This document shows positions 26,512 to 34,856 of a DNA stretch of 64,000 bases, piece after piece. Both the position numbers and the translations under genes were made by a program. Numbering within the stretch: the first letter of the stretch is position 1; each line of letters begins with the position of its first letter. This DNA is from CAYSCS01 sp964429695. Lineage in GTDB: Bacteria > Acidobacteriota > Aminicenantia > Aminicenantales > Aminicenantaceae. Location of the stretch: the NCBI GenBank assembly GCA_964429695.1, contig CAYSCS010000101.1, positions 29,927-93,926 on the forward strand, in the 5' to 3' direction. Below the pieces are notes generated by a model that made no database searches, had not been told where the DNA came from, and saw only the letters and a list, made by a program, of their open reading frames with translations.

Positions 26512-27491
26512 TGAGTAAGGTAGAGAAAACCTTGATCTTACAATCTTCTCCACATCTGAGGGATAGAGAATCTGTTCCAAGAATCATGTATACTGTGGTT
26601 TTAGCACTTGTGCCCCCTATTGCAGCGTCTCTCTATTTTTTCAGATTGAGGGCTGCGGTCCTCCTCTTCTCCTGTGTTCTTGCTTCTCTAACGACAGAGG
26701 CTCTTTTCCTCTGGCTGAGAAAGAAACCCTTCTTCTTCATCTTGGATGGCTCTGCAATCATAACCGGACTCCTCCTGGCGATGACCCTCCCCCCATCCAT
26801 TCCCCTCGACATTGCAGTTCTAGGTGCGTTTGTAGCCATCTCGCTGGGCAAACAGGTTTTTGGAGGGCTGGGCTATAATATTTTTAATCCTGCTCTCGTA
26901 GGGCGCGCTTTTCTGCAGAGTGCCTTTCCTGTGGCCATGACAACCTGGATTCCACCTGTCACCCTGAAGGTAGATACGGCCACCTTCGCCACCCCCCTCG
27001 GGAATCTAAAGTTCCAACATGCTCTTTCTCTCGGCACCCTCACTCCTTTAAAGGAACTTTTCTGGGGAAATATTGGCGGATGTTTGGGTGAAACTTCTGC
27101 CTTCGCCATTCTCCTTGGAGCTTCATATTTAATCTACCGTCGAACCATTGACTGGCGTATTCCCTTGGGAATAATAACCTCTCTCTTTATCTTCACAGGG
27201 GCGCTCTGGATTGCTAGTCCCTTTAAATTCGCCCCTCCTCTCTTCCATCTCTTCGCAGGAGGGCTTCTTATAGGAGCTTTCTTTATGGCTACTGACATGG
27301 TCACCTCTCCTCTCCATAAGACGGGAATATGGATATATTCGGTTGGCATAGGATTAATCATCTCTCTAATTCGTCTCTTTGGTGGTTTCCCCGAAGGAGT
27401 CATGTATTCCATCCTTTTCATGAACGCCTTTGTTCCACTCTTAAATCGATTTACCAGACCACGAATTTTGGGAGAAAGAAGAAGAAAATGA
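26508..27491 (+). CDS. rnfD: Rnf complex subunit D
   Basis: An integral membrane subunit with about nine or ten hydrophobic segments and a covalently bound FMN. The family core GYNIFNPALVGRAFLQ is present near residue 120. The FMN-accepting Thr is expected in DTATFATPLG. The open frame extends upstream into rnfC, but ATG 26508 (or ATG 26511) follows AAGAAGG and overlaps the rnfC stop, giving a normal length of about 327 residues. Coupled to rnfG by another ATGA overlap. Confidence 0.95.
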   Translation: MMSKVEKTLILQSSPHLRDRESVPRIMYTVVLALVPPIAASLYFFRLRAAVLLFSCVLASLTTEALFLWLRKKPFFFILDGSAIITGLLLAMTLPPSIPLDIAVLGAFVAISLGKQVFGGLGYNIFNPALVGRAFLQSAFPVAMTTWIPPVTLKVDTATFATPLGNLKFQHALSLGTLTPLKELFWGNIGGCLGETSAFAILLGASYLIYRRTIDWRIPLGIITSLFIFTGALWIASPFKFAPPLFHLFAGGLLIGAFFMATDMVTSPLHKTGIWIYSVGIGLIISLIRLFGGFPEGVMYSILFMNAFVPLLNRFTRPRILGERRRK

Positions 27492-28093
27492 GTCTCTCAG
27501 CAAGAATAATTCTAGTTCTTACCTGTGTGGGTCTTCTCTCAGGTGGATTTCTTGCCACGGTGGGACTCTTAACCAAAGAGAGAATAGCCCTAAATAGAGA
27601 GAAAGAGATAGAAGAAGCCATCCTCGCGGTAGTCCCTGGCGCAAGTTCCAGCCAAAAATTATATGAAGGAGAAGGGCTTACCATTTACGCTGGAAAAGAT
27701 GCTTCTGGAGTATTAAGAGGTTATGCCATACATGCTTCAGGAGTAGGCTTTCAGGATAAAATTGTGCTTATGTTTGGAACTAATCCCGCCCTTACCAAGA
27801 TAAGAAAACTTGCCGTTCTTGAACAGAAAGAGACCCCTGGCCTGGGCGCAAAAATAACAGATGAGGAATCTTTCTTGAGATACTGGGAAGAGAAAGATTG
27901 CACAACAGAACTCAAGCTCCGCAAGCCTGCAGCAAGTTCTCCACAAGAACTCTCCCCTTCCGAAGTCAACACCATTACCGGAGCTACAATCTCATCTGAG
28001 GCCGTTTTAAAAACAGTAAATCTTTCCCTTAAGCTCCTGAAGGGGTTGCAATTGGAGCGAGAGCTCTTAGGCGAGGAAAAAGATGAAGAATAG
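27488..28093 (+). CDS. rnfG: Rnf complex subunit G
   Basis: A membrane-anchored, outward-facing flavoprotein of 201 residues. One N-terminal membrane helix (RIILVLTCVGLLSGGFLATV) is followed by an FMN-binding domain. The flavinylation motif is NTITGATISSEAV near residue 165, where the Thr of GAT should take FMN from ApbE, encoded at the end of this operon. The start ATG 27488 overlaps the rnfD stop. The upstream extension of this frame into rnfD is a shadow. Confidence 0.95.
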   Translation: MSLSARIILVLTCVGLLSGGFLATVGLLTKERIALNREKEIEEAILAVVPGASSSQKLYEGEGLTIYAGKDASGVLRGYAIHASGVGFQDKIVLMFGTNPALTKIRKLAVLEQKETPGLGAKITDEESFLRYWEEKDCTTELKLRKPAASSPQELSPSEVNTITGATISSEAVLKTVNLSLKLLKGLQLERELLGEEKDEE

Positions 28094-28694
28094 GACTCTT
28101 GCAGAAGATTTTTATAAAGGACTTTGGCAAGAGAACCCTATCTTCCGTCAGTTGCTCGGAATGTGCCCCACCCTTGCTGTGACCAATGCCGTAATCAATG
28201 GGATTGCTATGGGATTGGCAGTCGCCTTTGTGTTAATCTTCAGCTCAGTGATTATTTCTTCCCTAAAAAAAATCTTTCCACCTCAAGTTAGAATTGCAAG
28301 TTACATTGTCATCATCGCCACTTTCGTCACCATCGCCGATCGCTTTCTTCAAGCCTTCTTCCCTTCGATTTCTAAAAGCCTGGGACCATACGTCCCTCTT
28401 ATAGTAGTAAATTGCATCATACTTGCTCGACAAGAGGCATTCTCTTCAAAGAACCCTGTCGGTCGCTCTTTCATCGATGCCTTGGGTATGAGCGCCGGGT
28501 TTATGCTTGGACTTCTCATCCTCAGCTCTATAAGAGAAATCCTGGGTTCAGGGACTTTTCTGGGCTATCAAGTCCTGGGGAGCTGGTTTAAACCCTGGTT
28601 GATCATGATCCTTCCTCCCGGAGCCTTCATGACTCTGGGCATCCTCCTTGCCCTTGCCATTCAAATTGAGAAAAAGTTAAAGTCAAGGAGTTAA
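28083..28694 (+). CDS. rnfE: Rnf complex subunit E
   Basis: A membrane subunit of 203 residues with about six helices. Conserved cysteines occur in LLGMCPTLAVTNA near residue 27 and in IVVNCIILARQEA near residue 109; in RnfA/E and NqrD/E the matching cysteines hold an Fe-S centre between the two subunits (family knowledge). It overlaps the 3' end of rnfG by 11 bp and is followed 4 bp later by rnfA. Confidence 0.96.
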   Translation: MKNRTLAEDFYKGLWQENPIFRQLLGMCPTLAVTNAVINGIAMGLAVAFVLIFSSVIISSLKKIFPPQVRIASYIVIIATFVTIADRFLQAFFPSISKSLGPYVPLIVVNCIILARQEAFSSKNPVGRSFIDALGMSAGFMLGLLILSSIREILGSGTFLGYQVLGSWFKPWLIMILPPGAFMTLGILLALAIQIEKKLKSRS

Positions 28695-28698
28695 AGAA

Positions 28699-29274
28699 GT
28701 GGATATCTTCACCATCTTTGTCTCATCCATCTTAATCAACAACTTCGTGCTCCACTACTTCCTTGGAATCTGTCCTTTTCTTGGGGTGAGTAAAAAACTT
28801 GATTCTGCTTTTTCCATGGGTCTTTCTGTAACTTTTGTGATGACCATCACCGCCTCTGTTTCCTGGCTCATAAACCACTTGATCCTCATCCCTTACAATC
28901 TGGATTACCTCCAGATTGTCTCCTTCATCCTGGTCATCGCCTCGCTTGTTCAGCTGGTTGAAATGTTTATCCGTAAAATGAGCCCTCCGCTTTACCAGGC
29001 AATGGGAATCTACCTCCCCCTGATCACCACGAATTGTTGCATCATGGGTCTTGCCCTCCTCATCGCCCTCAAAGATTATGGGTTCATCGAAGCCGTTGTC
29101 TTTGGGGTTGGGTCGGGAATTGGCTTTACTCTAGCCATACTGTTGATGGCAGGGATTAGAGAGCAACTTGAAATCTCGGACTTACCAGAGCCTCTCAGAG
29201 GAGCTTCAATTGCTCTTATCGTTGCAGGAATTATGGCCCTTGGCTTTCTCGGATTTTCGGGAATGATAAAATGA
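28699..29274 (+). CDS. rnfA: Rnf complex subunit A
   Basis: A membrane subunit of 191 residues, the pseudo-symmetric partner of RnfE. The paired cysteines lie in LGICPFLGVSK near residue 25 and in TTNCCIMGLAL near residue 106. The start is GTG with AAGGAG eight bases upstream (28685-28690). Its stop overlaps rnfB by ATGA. Together with RnfE it forms the ion-translocating core. Confidence 0.96.
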   Translation: MDIFTIFVSSILINNFVLHYFLGICPFLGVSKKLDSAFSMGLSVTFVMTITASVSWLINHLILIPYNLDYLQIVSFILVIASLVQLVEMFIRKMSPPLYQAMGIYLPLITTNCCIMGLALLIALKDYGFIEAVVFGVGSGIGFTLAILLMAGIREQLEISDLPEPLRGASIALIVAGIMALGFLGFSGMIK

Positions 29275-30080
29275 CGAATCTCCTGGTCCCAATCTTAACC
29301 ATGGGAGGGCTCGGCCTCCTCTTCTCTGTTGGTCTTGTCTTTGCCTATAAGAAACTCCGGGTAGAGGAAGACCCCAGGGTGGAAAAAATCGCTGAAATAC
29401 TCCCTCAGGCAAACTGCGGGGCATGTGGTTTTTCAGGTTGCCGCAATTTTGCCGAAGCAGTGGTAAAAGGGTCTGCTTCTCCATCCAGCTGTCCTGTTGG
29501 AGGAGAACAGGTTGCAAAGCAAATTGCTGAGACCCTCGGTATCTCAGCTGGAGAAGTGATTAAGAAAGTAGCAAGAATCCATTGTCGGGGCACGTGGCAA
29601 GCAGCTAAACCCAGAGGAAATTACGCAGGCATCCCTACCTGCCTTGGAGCTCAGCTAATAGGAGGGAACAAGCTTTGTAGCTACGGATGTCTGGGCCTCG
29701 GCGACTGCGTGAGGGCATGTCTTTTTGACGCCATGTTCATGAATGAAGATGGCCTGCCAGAGGTAAGAGAAGATAAATGTACAGCCTGTGGAAAGTGCGT
29801 CGAGGCCTGCCCGCGAAACATCATTGAACTCCATCCTCTCTCTCACAAAATAATTGTCTTCTGTCGTTCCAAGGATAGAGGGGCTGTGTCAAAAAAAGCG
29901 TGTCACAATGCCTGCATTGCCTGCGGAATATGTGCCAGGGCAGCCCCAGAAGCAATCATAATGGAAAACAACCTTGCCAAAATAATTGATTATAATAAAA
30001 TTAAAGATGAGCAGGTTCTTGAAATAGAAAAATGTCCAACAGGAGCAATAGGAAGGCTGGAGAAGAGGGATGAAGGATAA
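29271..30080 (+). CDS. rnfB: Rnf complex subunit B (ferredoxin-accepting)
   Basis: RnfB receives electrons from reduced ferredoxin. After one N-terminal membrane helix (about 5-26) comes the 4Fe-4S domain ANCGACGFSGCRNFAEAV with a further Cys at SSCPVGG, then ferredoxin motifs CSYGCLGLGDCVRAC and CTACGKCVEACP. A third pair region, CHNACIACGICARAAP, lacks the usual last Cys-Pro, so that cluster may be altered or lost. The length (269) is longer than gamma-proteobacterial RnfB and typical of anaerobes. It overlaps the next gene by 11 bp. Confidence 0.96.
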   Translation: MTNLLVPILTMGGLGLLFSVGLVFAYKKLRVEEDPRVEKIAEILPQANCGACGFSGCRNFAEAVVKGSASPSSCPVGGEQVAKQIAETLGISAGEVIKKVARIHCRGTWQAAKPRGNYAGIPTCLGAQLIGGNKLCSYGCLGLGDCVRACLFDAMFMNEDGLPEVREDKCTACGKCVEACPRNIIELHPLSHKIIVFCRSKDRGAVSKKACHNACIACGICARAAPEAIIMENNLAKIIDYNKIKDEQVLEIEKCPTGAIGRLEKRDEG

Positions 30081-30513
30081 AGCAAAAGTTATAAGCATCG
30101 AAGGGGAATTCTCACGGGTAGAAGTCCAATGCCTCTTCACGGCGTGCGAGAGATGCTCAGCACGCAATCTATGCAGAGGAGATGACCCAGATTCCAGGCT
30201 CTTGCTCGTTAAAAATCCTCTTGGGGCAAAACCTGGAGACATGGTGACAATCGAGGTTCCTGAAGACTCTTACACTAGAAGTTTAATCTCTATCTTCGGC
30301 TTCCTGCTTTTATCTTCTCTTCTGGGAATGGGACTAGGCTTTTTGTCTTCACGGTTGGTTGTTTTTTCTCCCGAGATATTGAGCATCGCGGGGCTTCTCT
30401 CTGGCCTCTTCATCTGTGGCTTTTTACTTTTAAACCGTTTTCGAAAAAAAAACTTACTCACCCTTTACCCTGTTATAATTTCAATCTTAAATAAAGGAGA
30501 GGACAATGGATAG
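30070..30513 (+). CDS. rseC: RseC/MucC-family membrane protein (SoxR-reducing system)
   Basis: A 147-residue protein with an N-terminal domain carrying cysteines (CERCSARNLC), then two membrane helices (about 75-97 and 101-122). This is the layout of RseC/MucC, found with rnf genes in gamma-proteobacteria, where RseC works with Rnf to keep SoxR reduced. Here it directly follows rnfB with overlap, so it belongs to the Rnf unit; whether SoxR exists in this organism is unknown. It may handle an Fe-S or redox-sensing step in Rnf assembly. Confidence 0.85.
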   Translation: MKDKAKVISIEGEFSRVEVQCLFTACERCSARNLCRGDDPDSRLLLVKNPLGAKPGDMVTIEVPEDSYTRSLISIFGFLLLSSLLGMGLGFLSSRLVVFSPEILSIAGLLSGLFICGFLLLNRFRKKNLLTLYPVIISILNKGEDNG

Positions 30514-31240
30514 ACGTTCCTTTCTGGGTTCAATCATCCTTACTCCGCTCTTATCCCATTTTTTAAATGCAGATGAGAGACAACCTTCAACTCTCAGCCT
30601 CCATTTAATATCCGATTTTCCGCATGATTTTTTGCCCCAGATTCTTTATGACTTAAGAGAGAGAGGTATCAATTTCGGCCGCAGAGTTTGGTTTCCGGAA
30701 AATACTCCTTATAGAATGCAGCTCGAAAAATCGTTTTCTGCTAACGGCTGGGAGGTAGCTAAAAACACCTCAACTGCCTCTTTTATCCTCAATCATAATC
30801 TCTTAAGCAGAGAAAGCCTTCCCTCCTTTTCCCTTGTTGAAAAGGGAAGGGTGAAAGACATAAGGTCAGGAAAACTAATTCATCTCTGGAAAGAAATGGT
30901 CAAAAGGAATCCCTCTTCTTCTCTCTTAACCACTGCTACTTTAAAGAAAGGTTTTCCTTCTTTATCTTCAGGAGAGGAGGCTACCGTATTCTTCATGGGG
31001 AGAAAAAGAGCAATTTTATCTCTTAAAATAGACAAGATTTATCTCTTCCGCCATAAGCAACATGAAATCTGTGTAAAAATTGAGAAAAGGAAGGCATGGG
31101 TAGAATCATCTTCCTGCTCCCAAAAAATCTGCTGCCATACCCCTCCTGCCTCCCTTGAGGGAGAGCGCATCATCTGCGCTCCCAATCATTTCATCCTGGA
31201 GATAAACCCCTCTCCTTCAATAGATACATCAGTTGGATAA
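30506..31240 (+). CDS. NusG domain II-containing exported protein
   Basis: A 244-residue protein. It starts MDRRSFLGSIILTPLL, a twin-arginine-like leader. The middle (about 40-160) is unassigned. The last 85 residues form a NusG-II-like domain with a conserved cysteine set: SSCSQKICCHTPP and ICAPNHFILEI. Such small domains are commonly encoded beside rnf and apbE genes in anaerobes; the function is unknown. The start overlaps rseC by 8 bp with GGAG upstream, and the end overlaps apbE by 8 bp. It could chaperone or reduce an exposed redox centre; this is only a guess from place. Confidence 0.7.
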   Translation: MDRRSFLGSIILTPLLSHFLNADERQPSTLSLHLISDFPHDFLPQILYDLRERGINFGRRVWFPENTPYRMQLEKSFSANGWEVAKNTSTASFILNHNLLSRESLPSFSLVEKGRVKDIRSGKLIHLWKEMVKRNPSSSLLTTATLKKGFPSLSSGEEATVFFMGRKRAILSLKIDKIYLFRHKQHEICVKIEKRKAWVESSSCSQKICCHTPPASLEGERIICAPNHFILEINPSPSIDTSVG

Positions 31241-32177
31241 AAAATCATCTCTCCTTATAGTTTTTTTCCCTTTATTCCTTATCATCTTTTATTTATCCTG
31301 CAAAAGGGAAGTGGCTTGGCATTCCTCCACCCTTCTTTTTTTCGATACGGTGTGCGAAATTAAACTTCTTTGCACTCCTTCTCAATTCAAGAACGGCGAG
31401 AAAGTTGTGGGAAATTTGTTTGAGTCGATTGAAAAAGAATTTTCACCAGAATCCTACAACAATTCTTCAGATTCACTAATAAAATTATTCAAGATCGCAC
31501 TCAAGATTCATCATGACTCTCAAGGCTCTTTCGATATTAGTGTCGGAGCTCTTTCGAAGGTCTGGGGCTTTAAGAATAAAGCATACAGAGTCCCTCATCT
31601 CTTTGAGATTGAGGAAACGCTCAAGCATGTGGGAATGGAAAAAATAAAAATAGATGAAAATTCTCTCTGGCTCCCTGAGGGTATGGAGCTTGACTGGGGA
31701 GGAATTGCAAAGGGGTATGCCGTCGACTTGGCTTCTCAAGAACTTAGGAAAAGGGGAATCTTAAATGGATTTATAAACGCAGGAGGAGACCTTTTTTGCT
31801 GGGGGCAAAACCCTGAGCACAAGCCGTGGAAGATAGGAATTAAACATCCTCGCGAACCTGGTTTTTTAGGTATACTCTCGATTTCCAATTTAGGCGCTTC
31901 AACAACCGGCGACTACCAGCGCTATTTTGAGGTCAAGGGAAAAAGATATCATCATGTGTTTAATCCATTTACGGGCTTCCCTTCCTCTTTTTATCAAAGT
32001 GTAACGGTAGTCGGACCTGAAACGACGATATGCGACGCTCTTTCTACGGCTCTCTTTGTTTCGCCTGAACAAGAAAAAATAATCCGCCTCTATCCCGAAT
32101 ATGGAGTGATTATTGTCGATTCGAAGGGAAAACTTAAAACGTTAGGGAAAAAATATCCCTTTTCACCCCTCGGTTAG
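31233..32177 (+). CDS. apbE: FAD:protein FMN transferase (lipoprotein)
   Basis: ApbE transfers FMN from FAD to a Thr in the D(S)GAT motif of proteins such as RnfG and RnfD. The start is TTG with an 8-bp overlap; no clear ribosome site, so translational coupling is likely. Residues 1-22 are a lipoprotein signal with lipobox FYLSC, placing the enzyme outside the inner membrane. Family motifs are GGIAKGYAVD, INAGGDLFCWG, ASTTGDYQRYF and HHVFNPFTGFP. The length (314) is standard. Its presence as the last gene of the operon gives the Rnf complex its own maturation enzyme. It converges on dnaN with a 4-bp overlap. Confidence 0.95.
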   Translation: MDKKSSLLIVFFPLFLIIFYLSCKREVAWHSSTLLFFDTVCEIKLLCTPSQFKNGEKVVGNLFESIEKEFSPESYNNSSDSLIKLFKIALKIHHDSQGSFDISVGALSKVWGFKNKAYRVPHLFEIEETLKHVGMEKIKIDENSLWLPEGMELDWGGIAKGYAVDLASQELRKRGILNGFINAGGDLFCWGQNPEHKPWKIGIKHPREPGFLGILSISNLGASTTGDYQRYFEVKGKRYHHVFNPFTGFPSSFYQSVTVVGPETTICDALSTALFVSPEQEKIIRLYPEYGVIIVDSKGKLKTLGKKYPFSPLG

Positions 32178-33274
32178 ATTTTCATGGGCATTAATACATA
32201 TAAATACTGAATTTCATCGTCAACTTCTGGCTTCATCATCACGGCACTATTCTCATCTTTAATCTCAACTACAACTCTTTCGTTTTTAACTGTATTCAAG
32301 AAATCAAGGAGGTATTGAGAATTAAATCCTATTTCCATCTCCTTCCCTTCATAATCTACTTGTATTCTATCATGAGCTTCTCCCATTTCCGGACTCGAAG
32401 AGAAGAGGTCAACTTGTTTTTTTGAGAGGAAAAGTTTAATGCCTTTTGACCTCTCGGATGAAAGAAGAGAAACCCTTTTTATTGAGCTAGCCATTTCATC
32501 TCGAGAAAAAGAAAGCCTATTAGGATTATCCCGCGGCATGACAGCCTCATAATTAGGAAACTTCCCTTCAATCATTCTTGAAATTAATGTCTTATTTTTT
32601 ACCCTGAAAAAAAGATTGTTTTCGTCCAGGTCAAACTCAATATCCTCTCCATCTAGTTTTTTTATTTCTCCCAAGGTTTTTTTGGAAACTATTCCTCTCA
32701 ATTCACCTCCTATCTTCAATCCTTCCAGCTCCTTTTTTGTGTACGATAATCTATGGCCATCCGTACTAACCAGCTCTATCGATTTATCCTTGATTATCAT
32801 CAACGCGCCGTTTAGATAATATCGCTGCTCTTGAGTAATAGCATAATAAACCCTATCTATCATCTCCTTGACTTCTTCTAAGGGAAGAGATATTCCTTTC
32901 TCAAACCTGGGCTCAGGAATTTGGGGATAGTCTTCATGTGGTAAACACAGGATCTTAAATTCGCTTGCTCCGGATGTAATTTCCATTCTCAACCCTTCAA
33001 TTTCTTTAAAAGTTATCAACTGTCCATCAGGAATTGATCTCACTATTTCAAATATTTTCTTTCCTGAAACCGTCAATGCCCCTTCATCTTCTATCCTGGC
33101 CGGGAAATGGGTTATCATTCCTACTTCAAGGTCTGTACCTACCATCTCAACCTCATCTTTCTTAACTTTCAACAGAATATTGGCAAGAATGGGCATTGTA
33201 TTTTTCTTCTCCACTATCCCCTGTAAAATTTGGAGCTCACCTACTATTTCCTCTTTATTGATTGAAAAAATCAT
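32174..33274 (-). CDS. dnaN: DNA polymerase III beta subunit (sliding clamp)
   Basis: A 366-residue clamp protein with three domains of the DnaN fold. The N-terminus (MIFSINKEEIVGELQ), TDGHRLSYTK in domain 2 and the C-terminal QYLYVLMPMKI are typical; the last residues form part of the protein-binding pocket. It lies 118 bp downstream of dnaA, the usual order. The ATG has GGTGAAG upstream. The 3' end overlaps the convergent apbE gene by 4 bp. Confidence 0.97.
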   Translation of the reverse strand: MIFSINKEEIVGELQILQGIVEKKNTMPILANILLKVKKDEVEMVGTDLEVGMITHFPARIEDEGALTVSGKKIFEIVRSIPDGQLITFKEIEGLRMEITSGASEFKILCLPHEDYPQIPEPRFEKGISLPLEEVKEMIDRVYYAITQEQRYYLNGALMIIKDKSIELVSTDGHRLSYTKKELEGLKIGGELRGIVSKKTLGEIKKLDGEDIEFDLDENNLFFRVKNKTLISRMIEGKFPNYEAVMPRDNPNRLSFSRDEMASSIKRVSLLSSERSKGIKLFLSKKQVDLFSSSPEMGEAHDRIQVDYEGKEMEIGFNSQYLLDFLNTVKNERVVVEIKDENSAVMMKPEVDDEIQYLYVLMPMKI

Positions 33275-33392
33275 TTCTTCACCTTTTAAATACTTTTTTC
33301 TTATTATATATTTCTTATTATATATGCTTATTATTAAAAATAATAATAAAAATCAAACTAAATGTGGAAATCTATCGTAATTTATTTATTCT
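33275..33392 (-). other. dnaA-dnaN intergenic, AT-rich, candidate unwinding element
   Basis: This 118-bp segment is extremely AT-rich. It holds an exact head-to-tail 14-bp repeat TTCTTATTATATAT (33298-33311 and 33312-33325), an 8-bp stem TTATTATT/AATAATAA (33328-33335, 33339-33346) and one DnaA-box-like TTTCCACA on the minus strand (33371-33364). The set resembles a DNA-unwinding element, but only one weak box is present. Confidence 0.4.
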
Positions 33393-34724
33393 TCAGTAAA
33401 TCTGGCTGATCAAACTGTTTATTTCTTTGTTGAATTCCGGGTCTTTAGACCTGAGCTTTTCAATTTTTCTAATGCTGTGTAAGACTGTTGTGTGATGTTT
33501 TCCACCGAATTTTCTACCTATTTCAGGCAGAGAACTTTTACTCAACTCCTTGCACAAATACATGGCAATTTGTCGGGGAAAAGCAACTTTTGGAGAATTG
33601 TTTCTAGATTTCAATTCAGAAAGCTTAATTTTAAATCTATGACAAATCACCTTCTGTATTTTTTCCACAGTCACAGAAACTTCTGTTTCATCAAGCAATC
33701 CCTTTAAGGCTTCTTTAGCCAGTTCAAGGTCAATTGGTTCTCCTCTTAGAGAGGAAAAGACGATTACTCTCCTTAAATACCCCTCTAACTCTCTTATGTT
33801 CGAATGAACTTTATCTGCAATGTAAAGAGCCACGCTTTCAGGGAGGTTGATTCCTTCTAACTCAGATTTTTTCTTAAGAATGGCAATTCTTGTCTCAATG
33901 TCTGGAGGTTTTAAATCTGCAATCAAACCCCATTCGAATCTTGAACTGAAACGTTCTTCAAGGTTGGGAATCTCTTTTGGAGGGCAGTCTGAGGAGATGA
34001 CAATCTGTTTCTGATTATCATAAAGATGGTTAAAGGTGTGAAAAAATTCTTCTTTCGTTCTTTCTCTTCCAGAAAGGTAGTGGATATCATCCATCAACAG
34101 AACATCCACTTCCCTGTACTTTTGTCTGAAATCGAGAATTTTTCCGTATTGAAGATGATTAATTAAATCGTTCATAAATTTTTCTGTAGTGATGTAAAGA
34201 ATTTTGAGACGCTGATTATTTTTCAAAGTCAGGTGGCCAATTGCATTCATTAGATGGGTTTTGCCCAGTCCTGCACCTCCGTAAATAAAAAGGGGGTTGT
34301 ATGACTTAGCCGGGTTTTTTGAGACCGCCAAAGAGGCTGCATGGGCAAACTGATTGCAGGAGCCGACGACGAAATTTTCGAAGGTGTAATTGGGATTAAG
34401 ATTGGGATTTAGAATTGACCCCTGTTTCGAGCGACGCTCAAGGGGGGAGACGCGCATAAATGAACTCGATTTTTCATCAAATATGTAATGGATATCAAAG
34501 ACAGCACCAAGAATTTCTTTTGAACAGGAATTGATAAGCTCAGAATAATGGAAGGAAAGCCAATCTTTGAAATATGAGTTAGGGACTTTGATGTACAGAA
34601 CATCCTTTTCTTTTCCTATGTAAGAGGTTGGCTCAAACCAGGTTTCGAAGCTCTGTTGGTCAATTTTTTTCCTTATGGCTTCCACAATTTGAAGCCAAAT
34701 GTTTGATTTTTCCTCAGATTCCAT
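33393..34724 (-). CDS. dnaA: Chromosomal replication initiator protein DnaA
   Basis: DnaA binds DnaA boxes at oriC, melts the origin and loads DnaB. The 443 residues show domain I at the N-terminus, the AAA+ domain with Walker A GGAGLGKTH, Walker B VLLMDDIH and the arginine-finger region (ERFSSRFEWGL), and the C-terminal DNA-binding domain with PRQIAMYLCKEL and GGKHHTTVLHSI. It follows the 987-residue protein gene on the same strand but has its own promoter, and the leader carries a palindromic pair of DnaA boxes, suggesting autoregulation. Confidence 0.98.
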   Translation of the reverse strand: MESEEKSNIWLQIVEAIRKKIDQQSFETWFEPTSYIGKEKDVLYIKVPNSYFKDWLSFHYSELINSCSKEILGAVFDIHYIFDEKSSSFMRVSPLERRSKQGSILNPNLNPNYTFENFVVGSCNQFAHAASLAVSKNPAKSYNPLFIYGGAGLGKTHLMNAIGHLTLKNNQRLKILYITTEKFMNDLINHLQYGKILDFRQKYREVDVLLMDDIHYLSGRERTKEEFFHTFNHLYDNQKQIVISSDCPPKEIPNLEERFSSRFEWGLIADLKPPDIETRIAILKKKSELEGINLPESVALYIADKVHSNIRELEGYLRRVIVFSSLRGEPIDLELAKEALKGLLDETEVSVTVEKIQKVICHRFKIKLSELKSRNNSPKVAFPRQIAMYLCKELSKSSLPEIGRKFGGKHHTTVLHSIRKIEKLRSKDPEFNKEINSLISQIY

Positions 34725-34745
34725 TTTTCATTCAGATTTTCACAG

Positions 34746-34769
34746 ATTTTTCCACAACTGTGGAAAAAT
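34746..34769. promoter_or_regulatory. Palindromic DnaA-box pair in the dnaA leader
   Basis: ATTTTTCCACA and TGTGGAAAAAT form perfect 11-bp arms around a 2-bp centre, that is, two TTTTCCACA DnaA boxes head to head. They lie downstream of the predicted start site (about 34801) and upstream of the ATG, where bound DnaA would block transcription. Confidence 0.7.
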
Positions 34770-34807
34770 TAGCCCTCCTTTGTGACAAAAAACTTGAAGG
34801 CTTGCAT

Positions 34808-34836
34808 ATGATAGCACCCTTAAAAATAGATATCAA
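34808..34836 (-). promoter_or_regulatory. Promoter of dnaA
   Basis: On the minus strand TTGATA (34836-34831), a 17-bp spacer and TATCAT (34813-34808), each 5/6 to consensus. It would give a leader of about 77 nt. Confidence 0.6.
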
Positions 34837-34856
34837 TATGTTTATAAAAAATATTT

